From Micromonospora rosaria (GTDB lineage Bacteria; Actinomycetota; Actinomycetes; Mycobacteriales; Micromonosporaceae), in assembly GCF_001567585.1 (NCBI RefSeq), contig NZ_LRQV01000029.1, positions 1 through 60,673 on the forward strand: 60,673 nt of DNA, written 5' to 3'. This document shows, one piece after another, positions 8,645 to 17,395 of the stretch. A program made the translations under genes and the position numbers. Position 1 is the first letter of the stretch. Each line of letters opens with the position of its first letter. The notes under the pieces were generated by a model. That model did not search any database. It saw only the letters and a list, made by a program, of their open reading frames with translations, and was not told the DNA's origin.

Positions 8645-9337
8645 GTGAACCGGACGGACCGTCTCTACGCCCTGGTGGAGGAGTTGCGGGCGGTGTCGCC
8701 CCGGCCGCGCAGCGCCCGGTGGCTCGCCGGGCGCTTCGAGGTCAGCTCCCGCACCATCGAGCGCGACATCGGCGCGTTGCAGCAGGCCGGGGTGCCGATC
8801 TGGGCCGAGCCGGGGCGCACCGGCGGGTACGTCGTCGACCGCGCGCACACCCTGCCGCCGGTCAACCTCACCGCCGCCGAGGCGGTGGCGATGGCCGTCG
8901 CGCTGCACCGGCTCGGCGGCGGCCCGTTCGCCGCCGCCGGGGCCACCGCGCTGCGCAAGCTGCTGGCGGTCATGCCGGCCACCGACGCGGCCGGGGCCCA
9001 CCGGCTGGCCGCCCGGGTGCACCTGATCGGCGGCGGGCCGGCCGGGCCCGTCCCGGCCGTCGTCGCCGACGCGGTCACCGCCGGCCGGGTGCTGCGGATC
9101 GGGTACGCCGACCAGCACGGGACGGTCTCGGTCCGCGACGTCGAGCCCGTCGGCTACCTCGGCAACCCGATCCACTGGTACCTGGTCACCTGGTGCCGGC
9201 TGCGCTCCGCCCCGCGCTGTTTCCGCACCGACCGGATCCGCGAGGTGACGACGCTGGACGAGCCGGTGACCCGGGAGCTGCGCGGGGCGGACCTGGGCAT
9301 CCCGCCGGGGCACCTGCGCTCGCTCAGCCTGGTCTGA
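8645..9337 (+). CDS. HTH-11/WYL-domain transcriptional regulator
   Basis: A 230-residue DNA-binding protein of the DeoR-like HTH plus WYL class. The N-terminal winged helix spans about residues 1-60, with LAGRFEVSSRTIERDIGALQQAGVPI as its recognition region. The C-terminal half has the WYL core (RIGYADQHG, VEPVGYLGNPIHWYLVTWCRL, FRTDRI), thought to sense nucleotides or other ligands. No ribosome binding site is visible; a TAGCGT box seven bases upstream suggests a leaderless transcript. The next gene, a NACHT ATPase, is in the same direction 91 bases away, so it is a possible target. Confidence 0.88.
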   Translation: MNRTDRLYALVEELRAVSPRPRSARWLAGRFEVSSRTIERDIGALQQAGVPIWAEPGRTGGYVVDRAHTLPPVNLTAAEAVAMAVALHRLGGGPFAAAGATALRKLLAVMPATDAAGAHRLAARVHLIGGGPAGPVPAVVADAVTAGRVLRIGYADQHGTVSVRDVEPVGYLGNPIHWYLVTWCRLRSAPRCFRTDRIREVTTLDEPVTRELRGADLGIPPGHLRSLSLV

Positions 9338-9428
9338 CCAGTCGGCGGGCCCGCTGCCGAATCGGGTGGCGTCGACGTGAGCCATCGGTGATCATGATGG
9401 GTCCACCGTTCTCCGGGGGAGGAATCCG

Positions 9429-12400
9429 GTGTCCGACACGCTCAGCTACGCCGACGCGGTCCGGTTGCTCGGCGGCGGGAGGAGCAGGTTCGTCGACTGG
9501 GCCGACCGGGTGACCGGCTGGACCCTGCTGGGCGCCTCGGCGGCCGGGGTCGGGGACGCGCTGGGCATCTTCGACGCCAAGGCCGAGCTGGTCCGGCTCG
9601 GTCACGACCTGGTACGCGGGGTCGCCGAGCAGCGCTCCGGGCTGTCCCGGTACGGGCGCACCCAGCGGTTGGCGGCGGCCCACGCGGTCCTCGTGGTGAC
9701 CGCCTTCTTCGAGGCGCTGGACGGCATCGAGCTGCCCGTGGATGCGGCCCGCGCCCGGATCACCGCGGCGGAGAAGCTCTCCCTGGCCGGGGCGGGGCCG
9801 GTCGACCCGGCGGCGTTCACCGGGGCGCTGTTCGCCACGGCGGCCCCCACGCCCGGCCCGCACCTGCCGTACCCGCGGTTCCGGGCGGCGGTGACCGCCT
9901 TCCACACCGACCTGGCCGACCGGCTCGGCCGGTTCCTGCACGGCCTGAGCGTCTGGGACGAGGCCACCGACGGCGAGCGCCGCCGCACCGGGCAGGCGCT
10001 GGGCCAGCTTCCCGAACTGGCCGCCGAGCGGCACCGGGAGCTGCTGGCCCGGCTCGCCGTGGACTTCCCCGAGGTGGGCTTCTGGATCGGGCTGCACGAG
10101 CACGAGGCCACCCGGGCGCAGGTCCAGGCGCTGGGCACCGGGCTGGACGAGATGCGCCGGCTCCTGCGGGAGATCTCCACCGGGGCGCCGGCGGAGCACC
10201 TGCGCGCCGCGCTCGCCGCCGCGTACGGCGCGGAGCTGGGGCGGCCGATCATCGCCGCCGGGGACGACGTCCCGGCCGGGCTGCGGGTGCCGCCGCTCGG
10301 CGCGGCGTACGTACCGCCGCTGTGCCGCATCGTCGAGCTGACCCCGGGCGCGCGCCCCAGTGACGAGTCCTGGTGGGACGGGCAGCCGCTGCGCGACGAC
10401 CTGTGGCAGTCGCTCGTCGTGCACCTCACCGCGCCCGGCGCGGTCCGGGCCCCGCTGCTGGTGCTCGGCCAGCCCGGCTCGGGCAAGTCGGTGCTGACCC
10501 GGGTGCTCGCCGCCCAGTTGCCGGCCGCCGACTTCCTGGTGGTGCGGGTGGTGCTGCGTGACGTGCCCGCCGAGGGTGAGGTGCAGGACCAGATCGAGCA
10601 GGCGGTCCGCCAGGACACCGGGGAGCGGGTCGACTGGCCGGCGCTGGTCCGGTCGGCCGGGGACGCGATGCCGGTCGTGCTGCTGGACGGCTTCGACGAG
10701 CTGCTCCAGGCGACCGGCGTGAGCCAGACCGACTACCTGCTGCGGGTGGCCGCCTTCCAGCGGCGCGAGGCCGCCCAGGGGCGGCCGGTCGCGGTGCTGG
10801 TCACCAGCCGGACCAGCGTCGCCGACCGGGCCCAGTCGCCACCGGGCACGGTGGCGGCCCGGATCGAGCCCTTCGACGAGGGACGGGTGCACGCCTGGGT
10901 GCACACCTGGAACCGGACCAACCGCGAGGCGTTCCAGCAGGTCGGGGTGGCGCCGCTGGAGCCGGCGGCGGTGCTGGCCCACCCGGAGCTGGCCGGGCAG
11001 CCGCTGCTGCTGCTGATGCTGGCCCTGTACGACGCCGAGGGCAACGCGCTGCGCACCGCCGGCCGGTTGCGCCGGGGCGAGTTGTACGAGCGGCTGCTGC
11101 GCCGGTTCGTCACCCGCGAGGTGACCAAGCGGCGGGTCGGGCTGCCGCAGCGGGAGCGGGACGACGCGGTCGAGGCGGAGCTGCGGCGGCTGGCGGTGGT
11201 GGCGTTCGCCATGTTCAACCGGCGGGCCCAACAGGTCACCGGGGCGGAGCTGGAGGCCGACCTGGCGGCGTTGCCAATCGGCGGCGGGCCCCCGGCCGAC
11301 CGGGCCGGGCTGCGGCCCCCGCTGCGCGCGGCCGAGCTGCTGCTGGGCCGGTTCTTCTTCGTCCACCGGGCACGGGCCTCCGTCGGGGGCGACCAGCGGG
11401 AGACGTACGAGTTCCTGCACGCCACCTTCGGCGAGTACCTGGTCGCCCGGTTCACCGCCACGGTGGTCGACGACGTGGTGGCCCGGGAGACCGCCAGCAG
11501 TCTCGGCGGCTCCGAGGCCCCCGCCGACGACCTGGCGTACGCGCTGCTGTCGTACGCGGTGCTGACCACCCGCGCGCCGGTGCTCGGCTTCCTGGCCGAG
11601 TCGCTGGCCACCGGCGGCGACGCGCGGCGGGCCGCCTGGGCGCGGGTGCTCCTGCGCCTGTACCGGCAGGTCCCGGCGCTGACCGGCGGCCGGCGGTACG
11701 ACGGGTACCGGCCCCGGGTCCTGCCGGTCACCGCCCGGCAGGCCGCGTACCGCGCCAACCTGCTGCTGCTCACCATCTGCGCGGCCGGCGAGGTCTCCGC
11801 CCGGAGCCTGTACCCGGACACCACGGAGGTGGTCGAGTCGTGGCGGGTGCAGGTGCGGTTCTGGCGCTCGCAGCTCGGCACGGAGGGCTGGCAGAGCCTC
11901 GTCGACTGGCTCGCCCTGGAGCGCTGCCGCGACGAGCGGGGGCGCTACGTGGTGGTCTCCCGCGACGACGGCTCCTTCACCGTCCCGCCGGTCGACCTGG
12001 CCTGGACGTACGACCGCCGCCCGCCCGCCGGGCCGGACCCGGGCCGGGAACCGCACCCGGTGGCCGTGGCCACCGTCCGCGACCTCGCTGCGCGGCTGGC
12101 CCGGGGCGTGCACCTGGAGTGCGGGGTGGCCGACGACACCGCCCGGCACGCGCTCGCCCCGCTGACCACCCACCTGCCGTCGGCGCTGGGGGACCTCGTC
12201 GACCCCGGCTCGGGCGGGCTGACCTCGGCCGCGCACACCCTGCTCGACCTCTGGCTCCTGCCGGTGCGCCACACCACCGCCGAGGACCGCGCGACGGTGT
12301 ACCTGCGGTGCGCTGCGATCGCCGCGACGCTGCGGGCCACCGGGCGGGAGCACGTCGCGGCGCAGCACGTGACGTTGCTGCTCGACCGGCTGGCGGAGGA

Positions 12401-12767
12401 CCAGGACGCCGATCCCGGGCTGGTGGTCGAGGTGCTGCACACCACCCGGTTCAGCCTGCTCACCCCGCAGGCCCGCCGGGGCGGGCTCCGGTGTCTCCTC
12501 ACCGCCCTCGGCCGGGACAGCGTGTCCGACGTGGTCCTGGCCGACCTGGTCCACGAGGGGTACCTCCGGGAGGGTGGCGGGCCGGACTGGTTCGACGAGC
12601 TCGCCGCCGAGGTGGTGGTCCGGCTGCACGAGCAGGGGCTGCCGAGGGAGCGGGTCTCGCCCGCCGAGGCGGCGCGCTTCCGGGAGCGGTACGGGGACCG
12701 GCGGCCCGACCTCGTCGCGCGGCTGCGGTCGGTGGCGGACCGTTCGTCGTCCGCCGTCACGTCCTGA
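9429..12767 (+). CDS. NACHT-domain NTPase with helical N-terminal domain
   Basis: A 1112-residue STAND-type ATPase. The N-terminal ~240 residues (SYADAVRLLGG...LGIFDAK...LAAAHAVLVVTAFFEALD) resemble the helical domains that precede NACHT modules in actinobacteria. The NACHT core has Walker A GQPGSGKS near residue 347, Walker B VVLLDGFDELL near 415, and a sensor region VLVTSRTSVADR. The remaining ~550 residues are mostly helical with no recognised nuclease, protease or TIR effector. GGAGGA precedes the GTG at 9429. Bacterial NACHT proteins include anti-phage sensors, so a conflict role is possible but unproven. No partner gene is obvious nearby. Confidence 0.85.
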   Translation: MSDTLSYADAVRLLGGGRSRFVDWADRVTGWTLLGASAAGVGDALGIFDAKAELVRLGHDLVRGVAEQRSGLSRYGRTQRLAAAHAVLVVTAFFEALDGIELPVDAARARITAAEKLSLAGAGPVDPAAFTGALFATAAPTPGPHLPYPRFRAAVTAFHTDLADRLGRFLHGLSVWDEATDGERRRTGQALGQLPELAAERHRELLARLAVDFPEVGFWIGLHEHEATRAQVQALGTGLDEMRRLLREISTGAPAEHLRAALAAAYGAELGRPIIAAGDDVPAGLRVPPLGAAYVPPLCRIVELTPGARPSDESWWDGQPLRDDLWQSLVVHLTAPGAVRAPLLVLGQPGSGKSVLTRVLAAQLPAADFLVVRVVLRDVPAEGEVQDQIEQAVRQDTGERVDWPALVRSAGDAMPVVLLDGFDELLQATGVSQTDYLLRVAAFQRREAAQGRPVAVLVTSRTSVADRAQSPPGTVAARIEPFDEGRVHAWVHTWNRTNREAFQQVGVAPLEPAAVLAHPELAGQPLLLLMLALYDAEGNALRTAGRLRRGELYERLLRRFVTREVTKRRVGLPQRERDDAVEAELRRLAVVAFAMFNRRAQQVTGAELEADLAALPIGGGPPADRAGLRPPLRAAELLLGRFFFVHRARASVGGDQRETYEFLHATFGEYLVARFTATVVDDVVARETASSLGGSEAPADDLAYALLSYAVLTTRAPVLGFLAESLATGGDARRAAWARVLLRLYRQVPALTGGRRYDGYRPRVLPVTARQAAYRANLLLLTICAAGEVSARSLYPDTTEVVESWRVQVRFWRSQLGTEGWQSLVDWLALERCRDERGRYVVVSRDDGSFTVPPVDLAWTYDRRPPAGPDPGREPHPVAVATVRDLAARLARGVHLECGVADDTARHALAPLTTHLPSALGDLVDPGSGGLTSAAHTLLDLWLLPVRHTTAEDRATVYLRCAAIAATLRATGREHVAAQHVTLLLDRLAEDQDADPGLVVEVLHTTRFSLLTPQARRGGLRCLLTALGRDSVSDVVLADLVHEGYLREGGGPDWFDELAAEVVVRLHEQGLPRERVSPAEAARFRERYGDRRPDLVARLRSVADRSSSAVTS

Positions 12768-12863
12768 GGAAACACCGACAGGACGGTGTCGGGGCGGGGG
12801 TCGAGGCTGGGTGTCGACCACGCCGGCCACTGGGGCCGGTCGCGGAGGCGCGGGAGGCGGCAC

Positions 12864-13232
12864 ATGTCCACGGCACCGGTGACCTGGTTCGAGGTCGGCA
12901 CCGACCGGCCGGACGAGGCGGAAGGCTTCTACGGCGGGCTGTTCGGCTGGTCCTTCGAGGAGCAGGGCACGGTCGACGGCGGCTCGTACCGGGTGACCGG
13001 TGCCGGCGGGCCGGCCGGGGTCGGCGGAGCGATCCGGGCCACCGACGACGGCGTCCCCGGCTACGCGGTCTTCTACGTCCAGGTCCCAAACGTGGCTGAC
13101 GCCTGCCGACGGGCCGAGTCGGCCGGGGGCCGGGTGGTCCGGCCCCCGGTCACCGCGCCGAGCGGCCTGGTCCACGCCCGGCTGGCGGATCCGACCGGCA
13201 ACGAGTTCGGCGTCTTCGCGTCCCCCGCCTGA
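12864..13232 (+). CDS. Glyoxalase/VOC-fold protein
   Basis: A 122-residue single-module VOC protein: TWFEVGTDRPDEAEGFYGGLFGWSF at the N-terminus and DPTGNEFGVFA at the C-terminus are typical of the glyoxalase/bleomycin-resistance/dioxygenase fold. The His/Glu metal site of true glyoxalases is not complete, so the substrate cannot be named. The ATG at 12864 has GGGAGG six bases upstream. It is probably a small stand-alone gene. Confidence 0.82.
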   Translation: MSTAPVTWFEVGTDRPDEAEGFYGGLFGWSFEEQGTVDGGSYRVTGAGGPAGVGGAIRATDDGVPGYAVFYVQVPNVADACRRAESAGGRVVRPPVTAPSGLVHARLADPTGNEFGVFASPA

Positions 13233-13332
13233 GCGCCCACGGCGGGATGGCCGGGGGCCGGCCGGCGGCCCGACGAGAACGGGGGTGGGTCGCTGGTCGG
13301 CTGCCCCGGACGTCCGCTGACGAGCGTCAACT

Positions 13333-13339
13333 CTGCAAG
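13333..13339. promoter_or_regulatory. Isolated CTGCAAG motif upstream of the amylase
   Basis: A single CTGCAAG that matches half of the palindrome at 13453-13468. It could be an auxiliary regulator site. The rest of the 290-base leader (13233-13522) shows only a direct repeat of ATTTCCGTGG. Confidence 0.35.
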
Positions 13340-13452
13340 ACATTTCCGTGGCTGCCGGCCATTTCCGTGGGCTTCCGCAAGGTGCTCCCCTTCCTGATCG
13401 GATGAACCCCTGGTTTCGGCGTATCCAAGCTGGTAACTTCCTGGCACCGCGT

Positions 13453-13468
13453 CTGCAACTTCTTGCAG
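13453..13468. promoter_or_regulatory. CTGCAA-N4-TTGCAG operator upstream of the amylase
   Basis: A perfect six-base inverted repeat with a four-base spacer, 55 bases before the amylase start. Streptomyces amylase promoters are known to carry TTGCAG-type repeats bound by a LacI-family maltose regulator. By analogy this is a candidate maltose/starch operator. Confidence 0.55.
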
Positions 13469-13522
13469 CGCCTTCAGTGTCTTGCGCCCGCTGCTGCGGG
13501 CGCGGCTGTCAGGAGAGCCACC

Positions 13523-16500
13523 ATGAGACGGACCACCACCACCCTCCGTCGCCGGTGGGGAGCGCTCGCGCTCGTCACCGGCCTGGCCGCCGGCCTGCTG
13601 CCCCTCACCGCAGCGGTCGCGGCCAACACCGTCACCGTCTACTACCAACCCCCGGCGGCCTGGGGGAGTTCGGTCAACATCCACTACGGCGTCGACGGCG
13701 CGGCCTGGACGGCCGTGCCCGGCGTCGCCATGGAGAGCGCCTGCGCCGGCTGGCGGCGCCGGACCGTCGACCTCGGCACGGCCGGCGGGCTCCAGGTCGT
13801 CTTCACCAACGGCGCCGGCGTCTGGGACAACAACAACGGGGCCAACTACCGGCTCGGCACCGGCACGGTCACCGTCGCCGCCGGGCGGACCGGCACCGGG
13901 AACCCGTGCGCCACCGGCACGCCGTCCCCGACGCCCACCACCAGCCCGTCACCGCAGGGAGCCCGCGCGGAGGTGTACTACCGGCTCACCACCACCCGGG
14001 GCTGGTCCGCCGCGAACATCCACTACCGGCCGACCGGCGGCGCCTGGACCCCCGTCCCCGGGGTGGCCATGGAGGCAGCCTGCGCCGGCTGGGTCCGCCG
14101 GACCGTCGACCTGGGCAGCGCGACCGGCCTCACCGCCGCGTTCAACAACGCCGGGGCCTGGGACAACAACAACGGGGCCGACTACACCCTCGGTACCGGG
14201 CGCAGCACGGTCTCCGGCGGCACGGTCACCGCCAACGCCGCCGACCCGTGCGCGACGCAGGCACCGGACACCACCGCGCCCTCGGTGCCGGCCGGGCTCA
14301 CCGCCACCGCCGCCGGGTTGTCGGTGACGCTGTCCTGGACCGCGTCGACCGACGACCGGGCGGTCACCGGGTACGAGGTGACCCGGACCGGCGGCAGCGG
14401 CGGCTCGGTCACCGTCACCAGCACCGCCACCCGGTACGTGGCGTACGACCTCGCCCCGGACACGGCGTACACCTGGCGGGTGCGGGCCCGCGACGCGGCC
14501 GGCAACTGGTCGGCGGCGAGCGCCCCCGCCACCGCGACCACCGGGACCCGGCCGGCGGTGGGCGGCTCCCCGCTCGGCGGCGACCCGCGCGAGGACAGCA
14601 TCTACTTCGTGATGACCGCGCGCTTCGCCGACGGGGACGCGGGCAACAACCGGGGCGGCAGCCAGCACGTGAAATCCGGCAACGCGGCCAACGACGACCC
14701 GATGTTCCGGGGCGACTTCAAGGGCCTGATCGACAAGCTCGACTACGTCAAGGCGCTGGGCTTCTCCGCGCTCTGGATCACGCCGGTGGTGCTCAACCGC
14801 TCCGACTACGACTTCCACGGGTACCACGGCTGGGACTTCCACCGGGTCGACCCGCGCCTGGAGAGCCCCGGCGCCAGCTACCAGGACCTGATCAACGCCG
14901 CGCACGCCAAGGGCATCAAGATCTTCCAGGACGTGGTCTACAACCACAGCTCCCGCTGGGGGGCCAAGGGCCTGTTCACCCCCACCGTGTACGGCACCCG
15001 CGACGACCAGTGGAAGTGGTACTACGACCAGCCGCAGGCCGGCCGGGAGTACAACCCGTTGGAGGAGCACCAGGGCACCGACCCGAACCTCACCCCGGCG
15101 CAGAACGCCCAGGCCAAGGGGCGGCCGTACAACGGTGACCTGTGGTCGTCCACCCCGCCGGCCGGCAACCAGTGCCTGAACTGGGGCACCCCCACCGGCG
15201 GGCGCAGCCAGGAGGGCTACACCCTGTACCACTGCCAGTGGCCGGTCCCGACCAGCAAGCTCTTCCCCGCCGACCTGTACCACCAGTGCTGGATCGGCAA
15301 CTGGGAGGGCGAGGACTCGCGCAGTTGCTGGCTGCACGAGGACCTGGCCGACTTCAACACCGAGAACGAGCGGGTGCAGCAGTACCTGATCGACGTGTAC
15401 AACAAGTTCATCGACATGGGGGTGGACGGCTTCCGGGTCGACACCGCCGTGCACATCCCCCGGGTCACCTGGAACCGGCGCTTCCTGCCCGCCATCCAGC
15501 AGCACGCGGTGGCCCGGCACGGCGAGAAGGGCAAGGACTTCTACGTCTTCGGCGAGGTGGCCGCCTTCGTCAACGACAAGTGGAACCGGGGCTCGGTCAA
15601 CCACTCCGCGCAGTTCTTCACCTGGAAGGAGCGCAAGGAGTACAGCGCCGACGACGTGCGCGCCGCCATCGAGCAGTACGACTACGAGCAACTGCTCGGC
15701 CCCAGCGGGCAGCCCACCAGCGACAACGCCTTCCTGCGTGGCAACAGCTACCACGCTCCCGACCACTCGAAGTTCTCCGGCATGAACGTCATCGACATGC
15801 GGATGCACATGAACTTCTCCGACGCCGGCAACGCCTACGGCAACGGCAGGGACTCCGACGACAGCTACAACGACGCCACGTACAACGTGGTGTACGTCGA
15901 CAGCCACGACTACGGGCCGAACAAGTCCGGGACCCGGTACACCGGAGGCACCGACGCCTGGGCGGAGAACATGAGCCTGATGTGGACGTTCCGGGGCGTC
16001 CCGACGCTCTACTACGGCTCCGAGATCGAGTTCCAGAAGGGGGCGCGGATCGACTGCGGGCCGAGCTGCCCGCTGGCCACCACCGGCCGGGCGTACTACG
16101 GCGACCACCTCGCCGGCACCGTCACCGCCACCGACTTCGGGGTGGTCGGCCAGGCCACCGGGGAGGTGGCCCGCACCCTGGACAAGCCGCTGGTCAAGCA
16201 CGTGCAGCGGCTCAACCGGATCCGCCGGGCGATCCCCGCCCTGCAGAAGGGGCAGTACTCCACCGAGGGGATCACCGGCGGCATGGCGTACAAGCGCCGG
16301 TACACCGCCGGCGGGGTGGACAGCTTCGCCCTGGTCACCGTCTCCGGTGGCGCGACGTTCAACGGCATCCCGAACGGCACGTACCGCGACGCGGTGACCG
16401 GTGACGTGCGGACCGTCACCAACGGCACCCTCACCGCCTCGGTCAGCGGCAAGGGCAACCTGCGGGTGTACGTCCTGGACCTGCCCGGCAACCCCGCGCC

Positions 16501-16537
16501 CGGCAAGATCGGCACGGACGGCCCGTACCTGAGGTGA
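13523..16537 (+). CDS. Secreted alpha-amylase (GH13) with two starch-binding modules
   Basis: A 1004-residue exported enzyme. The signal peptide ends near AVAANTV, residues 30-36. Two CBM25-like starch-binding modules (about 34-125 and 150-240) share the pattern VYY...IHY...WT.VPGVAME..CAGW...WDNNNGA. They are followed by a Pro/Thr linker, a fibronectin-III module (about 250-340) and the GH13 barrel. Catalytic regions are visible: FQDVVYNHSS, DGFRVDTAVHIP (nucleophile Asp), FGEVAAF (acid Glu) and VDSHDYGP. AGGAGAGCCACC precedes the ATG at 13523. It would degrade extracellular starch or related glucans. A CTGCAA palindrome in the promoter suggests maltose-type control. Confidence 0.93.
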   Translation: MRRTTTTLRRRWGALALVTGLAAGLLPLTAAVAANTVTVYYQPPAAWGSSVNIHYGVDGAAWTAVPGVAMESACAGWRRRTVDLGTAGGLQVVFTNGAGVWDNNNGANYRLGTGTVTVAAGRTGTGNPCATGTPSPTPTTSPSPQGARAEVYYRLTTTRGWSAANIHYRPTGGAWTPVPGVAMEAACAGWVRRTVDLGSATGLTAAFNNAGAWDNNNGADYTLGTGRSTVSGGTVTANAADPCATQAPDTTAPSVPAGLTATAAGLSVTLSWTASTDDRAVTGYEVTRTGGSGGSVTVTSTATRYVAYDLAPDTAYTWRVRARDAAGNWSAASAPATATTGTRPAVGGSPLGGDPREDSIYFVMTARFADGDAGNNRGGSQHVKSGNAANDDPMFRGDFKGLIDKLDYVKALGFSALWITPVVLNRSDYDFHGYHGWDFHRVDPRLESPGASYQDLINAAHAKGIKIFQDVVYNHSSRWGAKGLFTPTVYGTRDDQWKWYYDQPQAGREYNPLEEHQGTDPNLTPAQNAQAKGRPYNGDLWSSTPPAGNQCLNWGTPTGGRSQEGYTLYHCQWPVPTSKLFPADLYHQCWIGNWEGEDSRSCWLHEDLADFNTENERVQQYLIDVYNKFIDMGVDGFRVDTAVHIPRVTWNRRFLPAIQQHAVARHGEKGKDFYVFGEVAAFVNDKWNRGSVNHSAQFFTWKERKEYSADDVRAAIEQYDYEQLLGPSGQPTSDNAFLRGNSYHAPDHSKFSGMNVIDMRMHMNFSDAGNAYGNGRDSDDSYNDATYNVVYVDSHDYGPNKSGTRYTGGTDAWAENMSLMWTFRGVPTLYYGSEIEFQKGARIDCGPSCPLATTGRAYYGDHLAGTVTATDFGVVGQATGEVARTLDKPLVKHVQRLNRIRRAIPALQKGQYSTEGITGGMAYKRRYTAGGVDSFALVTVSGGATFNGIPNGTYRDAVTGDVRTVTNGTLTASVSGKGNLRVYVLDLPGNPAPGKIGTDGPYLR

Positions 16538-16636
16538 CCGCCGGCCCGGGTGCGGCCTGCTCGTCGGCTCGCACCCGGGGTGGCCGCCGATCCCTGGCCG
16601 GGGGTGAACCCCGCCACCGGCCGGCGTGACCGACGC

Positions 16637-16670
16637 GCCGTCCGTCCCGGATCTCACCGGGACGGACGGC
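16637..16670. terminator. Terminator hairpin after the amylase
   Basis: Fourteen-base arms with loop ATCTCA about 100 bases after the amylase stop codon. It is strong enough to end transcription of this gene. Confidence 0.65.
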
Positions 16671-16680
16671 ACCGGTCGGT

Positions 16681-16744
16681 CGGGCCCCGCCGAGGGGACC
16701 GTCCGGTCGTCGCGCGCGGCGGCCGGACGGTACGGCGGGGCCCG
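16681..16744. terminator. Nested inverted repeat between amylase and secreted protein gene
   Basis: Outer arms CGGGCCCCGCC (16681-16691) and GGCGGGGCCCG (16734-16744) enclose inner arms CCGTCCGG (16699-16706) and CCGGACGG (16723-16730). It probably terminates the leftward gene that ends at 16751. The rest of 16538-16750 holds nothing else I can support. Confidence 0.6.
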
Positions 16745-16750
16745 GCCGGG

Positions 16751-17257
16751 TCACTTGCCGGTCGAACCCTCGCCGGCGCCGTGCGGGCCGCCGCGACCCG
16801 GGCCCCAGCCACCGCCCGGGAAGACCCCGGACTCGACGGCCTTGACGATCGCGTCCGCCTGCTCCTGGGTCAGCTTGCCGTCCTCGACCGCCTGGTCGAG
16901 CCGCTCGGTCAGCTTCGCCTGCCGGTCGGCGGCGTCCCCGCCCCGCCAGTCACCACGCTCGCCCCGCTCCGGGCGCTCGGGGCGGTCGGCCGCGCGCTGC
17001 TCGCGCAGCTTCTCCAGCGCCGAGGTCACCTTCTCGGTGTCCACCCCCAGCTCCGTGGCGAGGGACTCGGCGAACTCCGCCTGCCGCTCGGCGTGCCGCT
17101 GCTCACGATCGGTACCGGCGCTGGCGCTGGCGCTCGGGGACGGGGTGCCGGTGTCGTCCCCGGCGGCGGCCACCGCCGGGGCCGCGAGACCCACTCCGAG
17201 CACGCCGGCCGCGGCCAGGCCGGCGAGGAACTGCTTCTTCGACATGGTGCGGGACAT
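16751..17257 (-). CDS. Secreted helical protein of unknown function
   Basis: A 168-residue protein with a cleavable signal peptide (MSKKQFLAGLAAAGVLGVGL, then AAPAVAAAG). The mature part is highly charged: a Ser/Pro-rich linker, a Glu/Arg-rich helix, and KLTERLDQAVEDGKLTQEQA, a pattern common in small secreted actinobacterial proteins. The tail is Gly-rich (PGGGWGPGRGGPHG). The ATG at 17257 follows GGAGGA; upstream in-frame codons lack one. Function unknown. Confidence 0.75.
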   Translation of the reverse strand: MSRTMSKKQFLAGLAAAGVLGVGLAAPAVAAAGDDTGTPSPSASASAGTDREQRHAERQAEFAESLATELGVDTEKVTSALEKLREQRAADRPERPERGERGDWRGGDAADRQAKLTERLDQAVEDGKLTQEQADAIVKAVESGVFPGGGWGPGRGGPHGAGEGSTGK

Positions 17258-17352
17258 GCGGTCCTCCAACTCATGGTGATGTTCGGACCGACCCACCGTG
17301 ACCGGCCAGGCTGGGCGGGACCCGTGCCGACCCTGTCACCCAGCTGAAAGTT

Positions 17353-17373
17353 CCACCGGGGCCGAACCGGTGG
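17353..17373. terminator. Hairpin after the S66 carboxypeptidase
   Basis: Arms CCACCGG and CCGGTGG with a seven-base loop, 23 bases beyond the stop of the leftward gene that ends at 17396. Confidence 0.5.
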
Positions 17374-17395
17374 GGCGGGTGCGCCGAGAGTGCCG

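Noticed and set aside
9324..13343. A 1339-residue leftward open frame opposite the NACHT gene
   Set aside because: Its translation is Gly/Arg/Pro/His-rich without any domain, typical of the antisense frame of a high-GC gene. The rightward frame has clear NACHT motifs.
13949..16672. A 907-residue leftward frame opposite the amylase
   Set aside because: Low-complexity Val/Gly/His/Arg composition mirroring the amylase codons; no start signal or domain.
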